Shown in pieces: positions 44,591 through 57,977 of a DNA stretch of 64,000 nucleotides. The notes under the pieces were generated by a model, which saw only the letters and a program-made list of their open reading frames with translations, did not search any database and was not told where the DNA came from. The translations under genes were made by a program, and so were the position numbers. Positions within the stretch are counted from its first letter, which is position 1; every line of letters starts with the position of its first letter. Origin of the DNA: Phlebopus portentosus (Eukaryota > Basidiomycota > Agaricomycetes > Boletales > Boletinellaceae); assembly GCA_037892935.1 (NCBI GenBank), contig JAYXKI010000004.1, positions 1,178,001-1,242,000 of the forward strand, read 5' to 3'.

Positions 44591-46486
44591 TGAATACTCG
44601 GAACTATTTTGCTAGAGGGAGCCGGTTTTGTTGGATGACCCATGATGAGTATAAGAGGCGACGTCGCGACGACGGACAAAAGCAACCTGCAGCTGGAAAG
44701 TGGAATCGTCTGTTTGTCGGTCATGTGATGCGCAAGAAATGTTTAGGGCCTGTTCGGAGTAAAGGTTGCTATCTATAGTTACGCTCCATACTCGTCTCTT
44801 ATTCGGCCTGAGGTTCACCAGCTGAGGCCTTGACAAACCATGTCCACTCTGCCTTTTCTTGTACTTTAAACAAGAGATCCCAATTTGGTTCTAACCCTTT
44901 GGCCTTTCCTCAAGCCTTCATTCGACACATCTCAAGTTGCCAGTACCGAAAACGAGCCATTAGATGCTTATGCATCGTTTGCAAGAATAAAGCAAGCAAT
45001 AATAATATGATGCCCGCACGTCAATTCTTTCTGGCAGGCCTAAAAGGCTAGAGATTGCGAAAAACCTGTGAGAAAAATGCATTAGTTTGCAATAGCAACT
45101 TCATCGTGCAACATCAATTCCACATAAACGGTTGAGATTCATTCCTCCATAATTGATGTCCAATCACGATCCAGCTCGCGCCCGAGGCCGGTCCTGAAAT
45201 AATTGTGAATACTGAAACAGACTTGATACACGCAATCGATATTTGGGCATCACATAGCTCGTTGCCCAGAATACCAGCAGTCGGACTGAGGTGTTCGGTT
45301 ACATGGGATGAATCGGGCCACAGGGCCATCTATTTCTGACAATAGAATGCTTATCTTGAAACTTATATACCCGTGCAACCGATCAAATGTAACCGTTACT
45401 TTAACAACGCAACGAGTCCTGCGTTACTCATTACCCATTCATGTATCGAGTCTGATAGGGTATTCGTGAAGCCGCGCCTCCGAATTGGCTTCGCGTGAGG
45501 TACGTTACTCCTTCCCGATCTTGCTCCAGAAGAGAGAGACGAGGCGAAGAAGGATTGAAGATTACTCTTGGACGACGTCACCGTAGAACAACGACACTCG
45601 CACAACGCAGCGATCACCGTGCTGACGCGATCGTACGAATTGACCTGACCATCATCTTGCAGACAAGGATAAAGCCTTGACCGTTCCTGCCTTACTTGAG
45701 CTGGGTATTGGTCAGAACACATAGAGATGCCTGTCCTATCCAAATCGAATCTATTATCGAGGGTGCCTATAGGTTTGTAAGTTGCTGAATCAACACGATC
45801 AAACATATCCATCGCCTTTTCTACCTGCTCGACACGACCGAATGGTTTATTCTTCCTGCGCGTTTATGGTCTCCTATTCAAGCAATATGCGCAGGTATGC
45901 CATGGCACAGGCTGGGCGATACACACGGCATGAAGTGCCTTCCTGGTTCCGTTCAACTTCGATCGGGTTAGCAGAATCCTGTGGAAACCATGCCATCGAC
46001 CAAGCTTTCAAGTCAAGAGAAGAAAATAGAGACCTACATTGCTGTCTCTCGGAGTCTCCACTGACTGATACTTCCATCGCGTCTCTCGGCTAGTTGACGC
46101 GTTGCGCAGAAAGAATGGAGGAGTCGGTACGGTACTACCGGTGCATGATTTTGTTGTGCTCAGTGATCACCACCGGTTTCAAGCAAGGTGGAGAAGACGA
46201 TGACATAATCTCGGATCATCCGGATCAATTACTGTAATTATCGGATCATCGTGCTGTATCAAGTATACGGCGGTCAATGTCTGCTATCTTATGCGAAACG
46301 TCCATCTGACCGCTATTTCAGTGACGAAAGTCCACACTAAACGAGAAGTTCTCAAGGAGAATAAGGGGAATTTGAACTACCAACTGAGAATTACGCGTGG
46401 AGAATGAAATTAAAATCTATGTATAAAGAAGTGAGCGTCAATTATTTAAAAGAAAGTCCGTTTAGGAAATAAGGAACTGATCAAAA
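44591..46486. other. Gene-poor, 1.9 kb
   Basis: A minus-strand open frame with ATG at 45812 (138 codons to 45396) has no recognised domain and is not counted as a gene. The remainder is stop-rich in all frames. Confidence 0.4.
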
Positions 46487-48542
46487 TCAATGAAGCCTAC
46501 GGCTCTGCCCAGTGCTTGAGCCCTCTTGAAATTCTCCTTTGTTCATCTCACCCTCTGTGTCTTCCAGATCGCTATCACCTGCAAGACCTTCGTCGACTTC
46601 ACTCGGGTCGCGAATTTCCCAGCGCAATCCCAATTGCTGCCAGAGATTCACATGGGCTTGAGTGTGAAGATGCCTCATAATTACCTCGTCTGTACCTCTA
46701 TTTATGGTCGCATCACATGATGCGCACGACATCCTCGATGAGTGGAAGTGGTGATCACGAAGATGCCTGGAAATTGAATGGAGAGAATGACAGCGCGCTT
46801 CGCAATGGCTGCAGGGAATCTCCATTCCATTCCGATATCCATCATCCTTCAGATGCGCCTTAGAGTGGCTCAACACATTTCGTTCCCGTCGAGAGACGGT
46901 CTTTGTACAAGGCTGGAACAAGCACGGAAACTGATGGTCGTCCGGGTACTCGTACTCTAGACCAAGCATATCCTTGATAATTTCGACAGGAAGCACTTCC
47001 CCGCTGCTGCAAACGATCACCTTTGTTGGCGTTCTTTTAGCGCGCAATGTCTTTCGTGTCTTCTTTATTTTGCTCTTGCGTGATTCAGAGGTGTTACGGA
47101 CCGGAAACATGTGGCCTTCAAGAGGTAGAGAAAGGCCACTTGCAGGAAACGTGCTCGAGTCAGAGACAATAGCTGCAATTTTCCGTCGAGTAGTTTTCTT
47201 TCTTGGAGGCAAAATGAAGCTGATGTTGTTCTCTGTTATGATCGCTGGAGTCCTCTTCCTTTTTCTGCTTGTCAGCGCTGCATCATTCTGAGGCCAATTA
47301 CCGGGAGGATTCTCAACGTTTGAGTTGACCCGATTCGTTTCGGGCTGTCTATCAACCGGGAAGTGTTCCAAGCCTCTCAAGAAAGGCAGATATGATTCTA
47401 TTCCCGCGGAGAACGGTAACTCGGACTGAGATGAGGGACCAGGAGTCATATCGCTCATCGACTGAGCTGGTTTGGGATGAAACTGTCCAAACGAGCTCCC
47501 ACCAACAAATGTCCCTGAGGAAGATAGCCAGTCTTGATCCAGGGTGACATTATTGGCAGATGAATCTCTGGAATATTTAGGAAGAGAATTTGGCGGAGAG
47601 GGCTGGCGAGGATGAGTTTGCGCCTGGAATGGATTCATGTTTGTGGCAGGATGATTTCTTTCATTTCCAGATTCCGCCAGGCCAAAATTAGAAGACAATT
47701 TAGAAGATCGGTTCTCCACCTCGGACCATGTACTTTCATAGACATGGTACAGCGGAGTCTTGTAGGTGTCGCTTTCGGTATTGAAGTTGTTGAGTCCGGG
47801 TGCGGAGACTTGGAAATTTGACGGCGGTGAGGTCTGTTCTGTTGTAGATATGGTTGCACGCGATGAAGAACTGAAGAAGCTAAGTAAACGATTTTATGTA
47901 AAGTCAGAAATACTCACGGAACAGGCATTGGGGGATCCCGGACACGTCTCGATGGAACTTGAGCTGAATTCGAAGTGGCATGAAAAATCGAGGAAGGCAA
48001 GGCCTTCTCAGAGTGGCCTTCGTGGATAACTTCCGAAGACGTAACTGTCTCCTGTTGGTCCGATGAACACCCCAGAGTAGACTGCCCACCAGGGTAGTCG
48101 TCGCTAACATGTAGAGCGCTTCCTTCACTCTCCGTCGCTAAGGTGACTGAGAGTTCGGATGTTTCTTTGGTGGCGCCCGGCGACCTATTGCGCCGCATAT
48201 GAGCTCCATACCTAAGTACAAAATAAGCCACGTACGTAGAAGAGTCATTCTGCAACAATAATTGCAGTAGAGTTTCCAAAACGGACGAGTCACAAGGCTC
48301 AAGAACACTTTGCATATCAGAGTTGGGAATATTTTCAGTGCCCCTGACACCAATACTAGAAGCCTCTCGCAGGAGGATATCGTATACATCATCGCCAATA
48401 TTTTGGCTGAAGCAGGGAAATTTCAAACAAGGCGTTGAGTGAAGAATGAGAGTACGTACATGGAATTATTCGAAGGGAGGTAGTTGACCCTTTCAGCATC
48501 CTGATCTTGTTCGCCAGGTGGTTGTCCACTAGAGCTTGACAT
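46487..48542 (-). CDS. C2H2-type zinc-finger protein, probable transcription regulator
   Basis: Exons 48542-48460, 48406-47918 and 47870-46487 sum to 1956 nt (651 residues). The first 200 residues have a leucine-rich helix (VLETLLQLLLQND) and polar linkers. The middle is low-complexity Ser/Pro with two basic, nuclear-localisation-like clusters: RKRKRT, and RKKTTRRK about 30 residues later. The C-terminus has three finger-like units: CLFQPCTKTVSRRERNVLSH...H, CSHCEARCHSLHSISRHLRDHH (a good C-x2-C-x12-H-x3-H), and CASCDAT...RHLHTQAH. An acidic tail follows, ending at TGA 46487. The start ATG 48542 opens MSSSSGQPPGEQ and the splice phases agree. The spacing of the first and third units is irregular, as in many basidiomycete C2H2-like proteins. 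Targets unknown. Confidence 0.75.
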
Positions 48543-51389
48543 CGTTGGCTTACCTGGGGTGAACCTCGAAAGATGCAATCACGAGTAGATGGGAGAGATT
48601 GTCCTTTCTACAGAAGAAAAGGACAGCAAGAGCGGAATAAATAGGTGGCTCCTAATCTGACTGATTTATCCAAGAACCTGTTATCATGTCCACGGCTTCG
48701 AATATTGCGCGCTTAAGTCTTGCACCGCAGCATACGCGTGGGCCTCGAAAAGATTAGGCCAAGGCTTCAGAAACAACGATCCTTACATTCATGATTTCCT
48801 CTATTATTCTTCCCAACGCCCCTCACTTCGAATGGCTAGGATCAGGTAGTCGTATTGACATTCACTCGAGTCCCTGAACGATCCCATGAGGTTTGAGTGT
48901 TGGAAACGGCTCGGAAAGAAAGTTCTACATCGCTTTATTCCAAGCGTAGGCCCATTTGGAATACTACGTTCGAGGCAGAGCAATCCCAGCCTCGACATTT
49001 CAAAAAATACGTGCATCGCTTACTTTCTGTGGACGCAAGGATGGTTGTGGCTTCGTATTCAATTGCAATGGTCATGAATTGAGTATCGCGTAGAGCCGCC
49101 TTGGCACCTTCTCGGGCGTTTAGTTAGGTGGCGCTCGGAAGGCATTATCATAGGAGGCCTCGTAACGTGGCTGATAGAATCTGGACGTTTGAGGCAGTGT
49201 TTTTCCTGTGACACGTTGAGTAAATTAGCATGCATGCTTACATTCAATATACACGATTCTGCGTCTCTCACACCCGCTCGTCATGTTGTCAATCCGTCTC
49301 TAAGCGCATTTATGTTTGCGTGTCTAGATTGCGAACGCGCCCTTTTCTCGAGATACTATGGGCTGCTGACCGCGAATCAGGTATCGGAGCTACGTTGTAA
49401 TCTGGAGGCGTCGTTTTGTCGACAATCAGTGTTCTTTTTGTGATATCCAGAGGACTACATCTTTACATCTGCAAAGATCTAGCGCAAAAGATATTTCTAA
49501 TCCAACATATTGATGGAGATCACTAAAGGAGTCTTCGGAAATTTCCCTGTAGTCATTGTCTGCGAATAACGAACCTTGCAAGCCAGTGAACATGATGGTA
49601 GTTGGGAAAACCGTGCTGATCGGGCGATCCGTAGTGATCTGCACATTTTTATGGGAAGACGCTGTCAAACCAAGAACTGAGCAGCCGCGCGTGTTTTTAT
49701 CTAGCCACGATGTTTTTTTAATTTCAAGCGATAGCGGAAGATGATAAACGATTCATGTAAGAAACCAACTTCGTCCAAGGGGGTTCTAGTTACCTAAGTA
49801 TGTACAATACAATAAGATACGTCGATCCCCGAGTATCGTAATATTTTCCCACGTGCATGGTTGCGATTACTACATACTAGTAACCGCGTCCCGAGTACTT
49901 CTTTCTATGCTTTAAAATCCCAAAGAAAGGCTGTACTTCATGATGGCGCTCCGGGTCTCATCGAAGAAGACATGAGTATGCTCGGCCACAATAAATCTTG
50001 ACTTCTCCAATGATGGAACTGCCTCTCCCTAGCACCCCTGCCATGACCGCCATGACCCATGGATCCATCTAGGACCCTAGCCATTTCATAGAATCCGAAG
50101 GCCAGTTGTCGCGTTAACTCATTGAAATATTAATTTCAAACCACCTATGTCGTTGTGAATACATGCTCGGGCCACATGGTTCTGTTGGCGGTGCTGCGGT
50201 CCGTAACGCCTCCTGCTACTGTCCGTATTGCGTACTGTCAACATCATCCATTCGCCACCGTTGGAAAATTTAGGTGGCAATCTCTTCGGGAAGGACACAT
50301 TCCGATACGTCAAAGTGGTCACTTGCTGATTGAGGCAGGAGATCGCTGGGAAGGAGAGACGAGGGCGATGTACAGGAATTGGCAGAAGGCCTGCGCGTGA
50401 AACCTTTGGATGAAGGAATACAGTGCTTATTTATTACCTGGACAGCTCCCAAAACGGTGGAACAGCCCTCTCTCCGATTGATAATACAATTCCAGTGCTT
50501 AACTTAACCTGCTTAGGCCATTTTTAAATGCCGTTTAACCGTGGAAACACTATCGAGCTTCGGGACGAAATTCATCTGTTTGCTAAGCTGTAAGGTACCT
50601 CCGTGTCTTGTTCGCTTAAGGCTTGTTTTTATGATGTGTTTTGAAATGAAGGCATGACGAGACAACTGGCGACCAGGAAAAGGAGCCTCGTCGCCATCCC
50701 CTCATTTACAGAGGTATCCTGTTGATTATCGCGTTGACGATGGACAGAACTTCTTTCTATGTGGCTATTCCCGCTTCCCTTCTCCAACGCTGACTGCATA
50801 TGAACAAGAGACGCCGTCCAGCTTGAGAGTTTAGAGCTTTGTGCTCTGCAATTTCGACAACAAACTGAGTATGTCTGAACACTTACGAGTTACATTCGAG
50901 GAGATTAAGAGCCGTGGCAATGAGTAAACAAGCTTTCTCCACTTTGTCGGACAATAGCATCGTGCCTTATTGCCTGGGTTTGCGAGAAGGTATCATTAAG
51001 GACAAAACTCAGAACAACTGTTCTAGGTCGAGGCATGTCCCGAAGACCGTATGCGTCATGCATAAGCTTCCTGACCTGATAGTACTACTTGGCATGTTTA
51101 CGGCTGGGACTTTCTTCGAATACCTTATAGTCATACTGGATCCTGCAATCGAAAACTTATTTCTCAGTCTCGAGGCATAAGAAACTATACCGAGAATCTC
51201 AATCGTATCTTATTTCTCTTCACTCGAATACGTATGAGCAAAGACAGGCAGTACGCGAAGGAACTATAGTGTTCAACATCAACACATCCGCAGTGGCGCC
51301 TTGGAAACTCATTGAACCTATACGAAAGTTATTGATAGGTCACCAGAAATTATAACTTTGGTTAAGACTTCACTCACTTGCTCAACCAT
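48543..51389. other. Gene-poor, 2.8 kb
   Basis: The left edge holds the promoter of the C2H2 gene. No domain was recognised in any frame. An 88-codon plus-strand frame at 50914-51180 has one hydrophobic segment (LIVLLGMFTAGTFFEYLIVI), but it starts without support and is not called. Confidence 0.4.
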
Positions 51390-51772
51390 CTACTCGGGAC
51401 GCTTGACAGACTTGATCTCGACGTCCTTCAACGACTTGACGGTGATATAGACAGTGTGGTTCTTGGAATTGACGTAGTAGCCGCGGCGGTCGGTATCTTC
51501 CTTGTTCCTGATGGCGACGACTTCCCATCCCTTGCGAGCCCACCTTCCGTCATCTGCGAAGGAATCGTTGATGTTGAACCAACTGTCGTCTCCGCCGGAG
51601 TAGTTGGACACGAAGGCTTGGTACTGGTGCGCGCTCTGGGCTCGGATACAGATGTACTCGCCCATGTATGGGAACTCGTCGACAGGAGTCTGATGAATGG
51701 TGATGTGGATAAAAAGAAAAGTAGTCAGAGGCCGACAATAAGTACGAGGCAAGACTATCGACATACAGTCAT
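51390..51772 (-). CDS. Small 101-residue protein, mushroom-specific family of unknown function
   Basis: Exon 1 is two codons (51772-51767, ATG ACT), the intron runs 51766-51690, and exon 2 is 51689-51390. The product opens MTTPVDEFPYMGEYICIRAQ and continues with a compact beta-rich pattern: QYQAFVSNYSGGDDSWFNIN, WARKGWEVVAIRN, DRRGYYVNSKNHTVYITVKS. No signal peptide and no cysteine pairs. The alternation of aromatic strands with W..KGWE recalls small basidiomycete proteins that are common in mushroom genomes without an assigned role; a lectin-like or jelly-roll fold is possible, but this is only a guess from the pattern. Confidence 0.65.
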
Positions 51773-54316
51773 AGTTCTTGATGACGGATCGAGAGGAGTG
51801 GATTGAGTTGAGTTGAATGTGATGCGAACTATCAGAGCAGTAACTGTGAGTTGCAGCAGTAAGGAACGGAGGTATGCAAATGTCTTCTTACTTTATGCGT
51901 TGGAGCTGAAGGCGGGGGGCTGGTCATCTTGCCGTTACAAGAAGCGGTTTTTATAGGCGAGCATTCTCTACAATGTTCCGTCTTTTGGCAAATGATAGGG
52001 TCATGCTTTACTAATGATTTGAAAATCCTGACCTGAAAATGGCTTCTAGCTCTCCGCCTCGACTAAAACTCCGGTGTTTGTGCAGGGATAGAATTGACTA
52101 TTGCGGAAGAAAATGGGTCGACAGAGTCTCAAAGCAATTCAGTCCGGTCTAGTTGAAGAACATAGTACCCTACTGGCTGTCAGACAGATCCGCCTTATTC
52201 GCTTCGACTTGGGAACTCATGAGTCTGGACCGACAATTACGGAACAGAGTGGCTAGGCGGACAGGTGTGAGAGCGGCCCAGTTGTGTCCAGGCCGGACCT
52301 TGAGCCGCACCAGAAGCACGAGTAAGAAGTGAACAATCCGATGACTATTATCGATATCCTAATTCATGGCGAAAAGCGTCGTTAGTTAGATACCTCCGCG
52401 CACGGATGCAGGTTAGCTCGAGCGCGCGCGTCAAGTACCTGAGTATTAAATCCACGCCAGGTCTGCAAATCCAGGCCCAGGTCCAACATTGCAGGAGCCC
52501 GTGACCTTCGAAGATAGTAAAAGGATCGGTGGCAGGCTTTGTGCGATGTTCAAGCTGCCTGAAGGCAGACAACTGTAAGGGTCGCTCTCGTCATTGTAGT
52601 GCATTGCACAAAGAGCTTGTATGGTCAGTCACCTGGACCAGAAAAGGCACGTCAACGAAACCGGATGGACACCTTTATCGTCACCCGCGGATTTTGAGAT
52701 GTTCCATTTCTCGGCACCCTGTACAATTTTCGGGCCTTCCCCAGAATCCAGGCGTCACGACGCGTAAGATAGCCCGTGCATATGGGAAACCCTTGCGAAT
52801 TCGGAACATCATTGGATGTCGAAAGTTTTGATCTCGCTGAAATGATGCACAGCTTAGAAAACGTTATCAGAAGATTCGAACTGTTACGTAGTGCTCGCCT
52901 TTTCTATTTGGTGTTATTCACTTGTGGGATCACATCTTAACTCTAGCGAAAGTTGCCTGAGCGTACCTTACTGTTCCGTGTCGTCGTCGAGCGTCGCAGA
53001 ATCGTGGTCGCGTCGTCCAGAAAGATACTGAGGTTCGCCAGTTGCATAGCCCGACTTCTGCCGTTTGTCGAACCGGTTGTTGCGCTGGTCAAGGGACAAG
53101 TAAGGGACAAGTACGCTGGGTACTAATTGGTTGGCTGAGAGGACTGGATGCGCCAACATCTGACGTGACGTCTGTGACCTTCGCGTCAGGTCACTTACAA
53201 AGGCCGGCCCTAAACAGTCAGCACTAAACTAAAAGACGTCTCTCAATTATTTGTGTGGGACATGGGCGTAAGCAAATTGTGTTGTGTTGGGATTAGTATT
53301 GATGTCGATAGATCGTGACATTACATTTCAAATGACAATAAGACTCTTGGATCCTGAAAATAATGTAAAGCTGATCCTTCGAACGGTACAGAAATATGCT
53401 GCATCGTCCTCGGGTTTCGTTCTATTACGCGACGATAAGTCGATCGGATTTCTTAATGGCGGAGAGAGGCAAGACATATAGACCACCACACATAGTTGCT
53501 TCATGCGACAGTTACCGGCTCATCCGAATCTCAAAACCTCCCATTCCCACCAGAGCTAATGGATTAGCCGAGTTCTAAGAGTTTTCCGGCCGAAACGACG
53601 TTGTGACGCAATGAGGGTACGTGAAGAACGTCAAGCAGAACCATGTATATAACGTATATAACGTGTCTCTCCGCCGAAAGGGAGCTCCATGACGACCGTT
53701 CCTTTTCCAACAGCCTCCATGGCGATCTGGATGGGATTAATGGCAGAATAGCTGGCGAAACATGTTCTATCGTTCGTCATATGCGACGAGGCGTTTGTAA
53801 GTACCAGCCATGGTGGTCCATCGACGATCTTCTTCACTTGCGTAGCAAATCCATCTGGATCGGTTATAAACAGCCACGAATTCACTCTTTGCTGACTCGG
53901 ACTCTGAAGAAAGAAAAGGTGTGCGCCATGAAGAAGTTGACTGACTGGTTGCCATGGTTATCTGGGCATCGAAAAGGGTTTCAAAGACGGTAATGGGTAT
54001 ATGCTGGCGCGAATGGTCAAGGGAGGAACTGAGCTAAGTGAGCTTCTCGAGAAATTATTACTTCACTTTTCTATGGTGTGTATGCGTATTTGCGTCGTCG
54101 TGTTCTCACCACGGCGATCGATTCCTCGCGAAGATTGCTATAGATGGTATGTAGATTCTTAATTACGTAATATAGTTCCTTTCTTGAGCGTTGGCCCTGA
54201 CTGCTTTACTTTTTGATAGAATCCTTCGCGAGGAACATGCGCAACTTCAACCTGCATTCCATCATCGTTCGTTCTGTCGCCGACGCTCGTAGTCTCCAGT
54301 CACGGCAACGTCGACG
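51773..54316. other. Gene-poor, 2.5 kb
   Basis: Promoter of the small minus-strand gene at the left and of the lactonase at the right. A direct repeat of about 11 bases (GGGACAAGTAA type) sits at 53092-53112. Minus-strand open frames at 53631-53955 are not recognised. No gene called. Confidence 0.4.
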
Positions 54317-55810
54317 ATGTCGAGTCGACTTCTAGTAACGTTTCTCGTTGCTCTTGCAGCCGTCTTTGCGAGCTTCTATCAGTTCAGCCTCAAACCGAAG
54401 CTTATCGTTCTTGGATGGGGTCGCGCTCTAAAGCCCACAGGTAATACTCGATGCAAGACGTATCCAGAGGTTCAAGCTTGTGAAAGTAAGTAACGGAATC
54501 TCTGCGCGTTGCTCAGAAGGCGACTCATACTCGTGCACGATCAGAGGTCGTCTTGCACCAGCCTACGGGTCTAGTCTACATGGCATGCTCTACACAACAG
54601 AGTAGACCTCACTGGATGCCAGCAACAAACCGTCTTAATGCCACCGGAAAATCTTCAGAAGACTACGTCGCCACATTTGACCCTTCTACATCCCTTATAA
54701 CACGTCTAAGGACCGAAGGGTTCAAGTTCCCTCGCGGGCTCAGCTTACATGGCATGGATGTCGTTGCCTCCAAAAAGTATCCCTCGGAGCTAGTTCTATA
54801 TCTCGTCAACCATCGGGAGCCTTTATCACCTGCCCGTGCGATTGAGATTGGAACAGATTCGGTCGTAGAAGTGTTCCGTTCGACTCCCGGTTCGGATGTG
54901 ATGCACTATGTCACGACTTTCGAAGACCCTATTATTTCAACGCCTAATGACATCTACGCAACCGGTGACGATGCAAGTTTCTACTTCACGAATGATCATG
55001 GGTTCATCAAAGCTGGTCTGGTGCGTAGCATACTATGTCGTCAGCGTGTTCCTCCTCACTCATGTATTTCGCTTCGCCAGGCAAGAAGACTGAACGTTGA
55101 TGCCTTCTTTGACCTGGGGTGGTCCAACGTAGGCTATTGCCACGCTCTTCACGGCTGCAAAATTGTGGCATCAAACCTGGTTGGCATTAACGGTATCGTC
55201 AAAGGCAGAGGTGGGAATTTTTTCGTGTCAAGTTCGAAGTCTGGTCGGATATACGTGCTTGATCGTCACGAAAACAATACTTTATCTGTTTCGGATGTGC
55301 TATATCTTGGTATTCTTTCCAAATTGCTCATATATTCAGTTGAGTCTTTCTGACACATGAGCTACACAGACCGTACGGTCGATAATCTTTCCATGGATCA
55401 AACCGGCGCAATTTGGGGCGCCGGCATGGTGAATGCTCTCCATCTCTTCAACGTCCATTTTGAAACGCCCACGATCAACACCCCTTCTTCCGCTATTCGG
55501 ATCACGGAGAATGGCGGAGCGGGCGGTAAAGGCGGGAAGTTCAGAGTCCAGAAGGTCTGTGCCTTGCTGCTATGAACGTTGTCAACTGAATCTGATATAC
55601 ATCAATTTCAGATGTTCGAAGATGATGGGAAAGTGGCGTCAGGCTCTACTTCTGCCGTTTATGATGCAGAGAGGAAGAAATTGTACTTACACGGTGAGTC
55701 TGTTCAGCGCCCATACTGCAGCATCGGGTCAGTTCTGATATCAGGTACTTGATGATAACTACTAAGGTATCGCCGCGCCTCACTTGACGGTCTGCGACAT
55801 TGATGTCTAA
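54317..55810 (+). CDS. Paraoxonase/arylesterase-like lactonase
   Basis: Six-bladed beta-propeller hydrolase of the paraoxonase (arylesterase/SMP-30-like) type, expected to open lactones or hydrolyse aryl esters with bound calcium. Exons 54317-54485, 54545-55020, 55081-55309, 55370-55554, 55612-55693 and 55767-55810 sum to 1185 nt (394 residues), close to the family norm. An N-terminal signal anchor (LLVTFLVALAAVFASFYQF) suggests a membrane-tethered or secreted protein. Motifs: FPRGLSLHGMDV, SELVLYLVNH, STPNDIYATGDDASFYFTND (calcium-binding Asn and propeller strand), YCHALHGCKIVASNLVGING, GGNFFVSSSKSGRIYV and VDNLSMDQTGAIWGAG. The C-terminal exon reads GIAAPHLTVCDIDV, the conserved end. The 55021-55080 intron is a multiple of three and has no stop, so retention cannot be excluded. 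Confidence 0.88.
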
Positions 55811-56661
55811 TCTGGAAGTCTTGGAGCTTTCCTTTTCTTTACCATTATCACCGCCGCATCTCATGTCGTCACTTCAACCTTTTCAACTTCAATCAGAAGG
55901 CTGCAGAAATGCAGATACACATGTTTGATTTCTCTTCCTAGGACTGTCCTTGCTCCTTTCTTCATTCCTTGAGTTTGCTATTCCATGCGGTTTCTGATTG
56001 TTTCTCTACCACAATCAGAAGCTTAAGCGGAGCTGCTCTCAGGGCAGCAGACAAAATTTTGGAGCATGATGCCTACTTTCCGGTTCCAGCATGGTTCTAG
56101 CCGAGAGATAATGAATTGAATAGATGGCGTCGATCACTCAGAGGACAGTTGACCAACACATCAGTATCATTGGACGCAGTTCCGAGGATACATACTAGTA
56201 GATTTTTATCCCCGGACTATCGACATGGCTAGTCCTGACTGGGTTAGCTTTGGCCGGCCAGTAGTCAGAAACACATGTGTACTCCATCCATCATTTGATG
56301 GTTAACAATGCAATAACGCTGCCTGGCACTCTTTCAAGAAAGTCGGTATCACAAGTTTACGTACGCTTGCTTTCTTTCCGCTCTATTGTAGATAGAACGG
56401 ATTCATTCTTCCGGCCCTCAGTAATTGAAAATATTTTCACGTCAGTAGAGTCTTTCCTTATTTGTTATTCCGGTTGGTGATTGTGAATGGTGCGGTGTAG
56501 TAGTCCGGGGTCCTCGTGGAATCTGGAGATTCCGGACTTACTGTCATGATCTGATCTGATCTCTTTCTCCGTGTACGTACGAGTACGCAGTAGGAGCGGA
56601 GCTGGAGCCCTGCGGATACCTCGACCCTGCTTCCCCCCATACTTCGAACATCTCCCTAGAT
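55811..56661. other. Intergenic, 0.85 kb
   Basis: Downstream of the lactonase and upstream of the thioesterase gene. No gene recognised. Confidence 0.5.
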
Positions 56662-57977
56662 ATGCCTCCTCTAAGTCAAGCACTATTCGTACAGGAAGTC
56701 CAGAGGTCACAGTCTGACAGCAAGGAAAGCTTGTGGACAGGTACAATTGACCTCGAGTGGACTGTTGCCTTGTAAGTCCTTCCATGACTGTACACATGTG
56801 AGCTGTAGATGCTGAACTGAGCCAATTGCTCCGACGCAGCGTCCCAAACGGAGGTGAGGACTACAGTCCCCGCATTTGACTAGCGTTCGTCGAAAATTGA
56901 CCTCGTTGCATATATCCAGGTTATGTCATTGGCCTCATTCTCGAATCCTGCATTGCGCATCAGAAGTCGCATTCTCCGAAAGTCGTGGATCCCGTCCATG
57001 TGTCCGCGCATTTTCTGCGACCGGTGCAGGGAGTTATTGCTAGTCAGAACCAGAGTGGGAGCTCTGCAAAGCAGCCTGCTCCATTCGAAGTGCACGTCAA
57101 GTCTATCAAAGGTGGCTCGTCGATGAACAATCTGCAGGCGGACTTAATTCAAAATGTGAGTGCCTATGGTACTTTCTCTTTTGTCTTTACTTTACGAGAC
57201 CGTATTAGGAACAAATAATGGTGACAACGCATCTCATCTTCGGCGTCTCTGCTCTACTCAATACAGAATCGCCGCAAAAGACGCAGATGAAAACTCTTGT
57301 TCCGCCTTCTCCCTTCGCTCGCCGCATTCCTCTTCGTACTCATCCCTCTTGCTGCCCCGACATCGCACTCCACCCATCGTGGAACTTCAAGAAGCATATC
57401 AGCGGCAAAGAGGATCCTGTGTTCAAACGCTTGAACGGAGCTGAAACCCGTCCCTCTCTTGCAGCGCCGGACAGCAACGAGAGGGAACCTCCTGGATTGG
57501 AGTTCGGCTCATGGCTGACCTTGGAGGACGAAGTCGATCCATTGCGCTCAAGCATGTTACCATTCTGCGCGGACATCATCAAGCCGTTGCCGGAGCTTCT
57601 GCCACCCGAAGTAAATCCATTCGTTGGGAAGACGTATGTATCTCTTTTGACATGAGGTTCATCGGACTCTTATATATCGTCGAAGGTGGTACCCGACCCT
57701 GACTATGACAATCGAGTTCAAGGCACCTATAACCTTGGAGTCTCATGCAGAGAAGACCTTCGGGCTGTACGCCGTTGGCCGCTTCTTTCAAGAGCCTCTC
57801 GGAAGACACGAAACTATAATTGAAGTCTGGACGTCTCCGAAGCACGAGGCAGGCAAAGGATCAGACTTCGGAAATAAAGCGTGGAGAGAGAACCAGAGGT
57901 GCTTGGTCATAGCCACTCAGACGGCGTTATGTATTCCATTTGATGCGCAGTTGAAGAGCATGCAGTCAAAGGTATAA
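56662..57977 (+). CDS. Acyl-CoA thioesterase-like protein (double hotdog, 4HBT_3 type)
   Basis: Probable hydrolase of acyl-CoA thioesters, cytosolic or peroxisomal. Exons 56662-56771, 56840-56853 (14 nt), 56920-57155, 57209-57633 and 57686-57977 sum to 1077 nt (358 residues), typical for double-hotdog proteins. Motifs: LWTGTIDLEWTVAF|VPNGG|YVIGLILESC (first hotdog helix), VHVSAHFLRPVQ, FEVHVKSIKGGSSMNNLQAD, VTTHLIFGVSALLN, then WYPTLTMTIEFKAPI and RFFQEPLGRHETIIEVWTSP. The last part, ENQRCLVIATQTALCIPFD, is the conserved end of the family. The tiny second exon encodes VPNG and both flanking introns have canonical ends. No peroxisomal SKL at the C-terminus (ends MQSKV). Confidence 0.88.

Noticed and set aside
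45396..45812. 138-codon minus-strand open frame with an ATG
   Set aside because: Composition looks random and no motif is recognisable; not enough to call a gene.
50914..51180. Possible small membrane protein
   Set aside because: One hydrophobic stretch only, no start context and no flanking exons; chance is likely.
53092..53112. Short tandem repeat of about 11 bases
   Set aside because: Only two copies and no associated feature; ordinary slippage.
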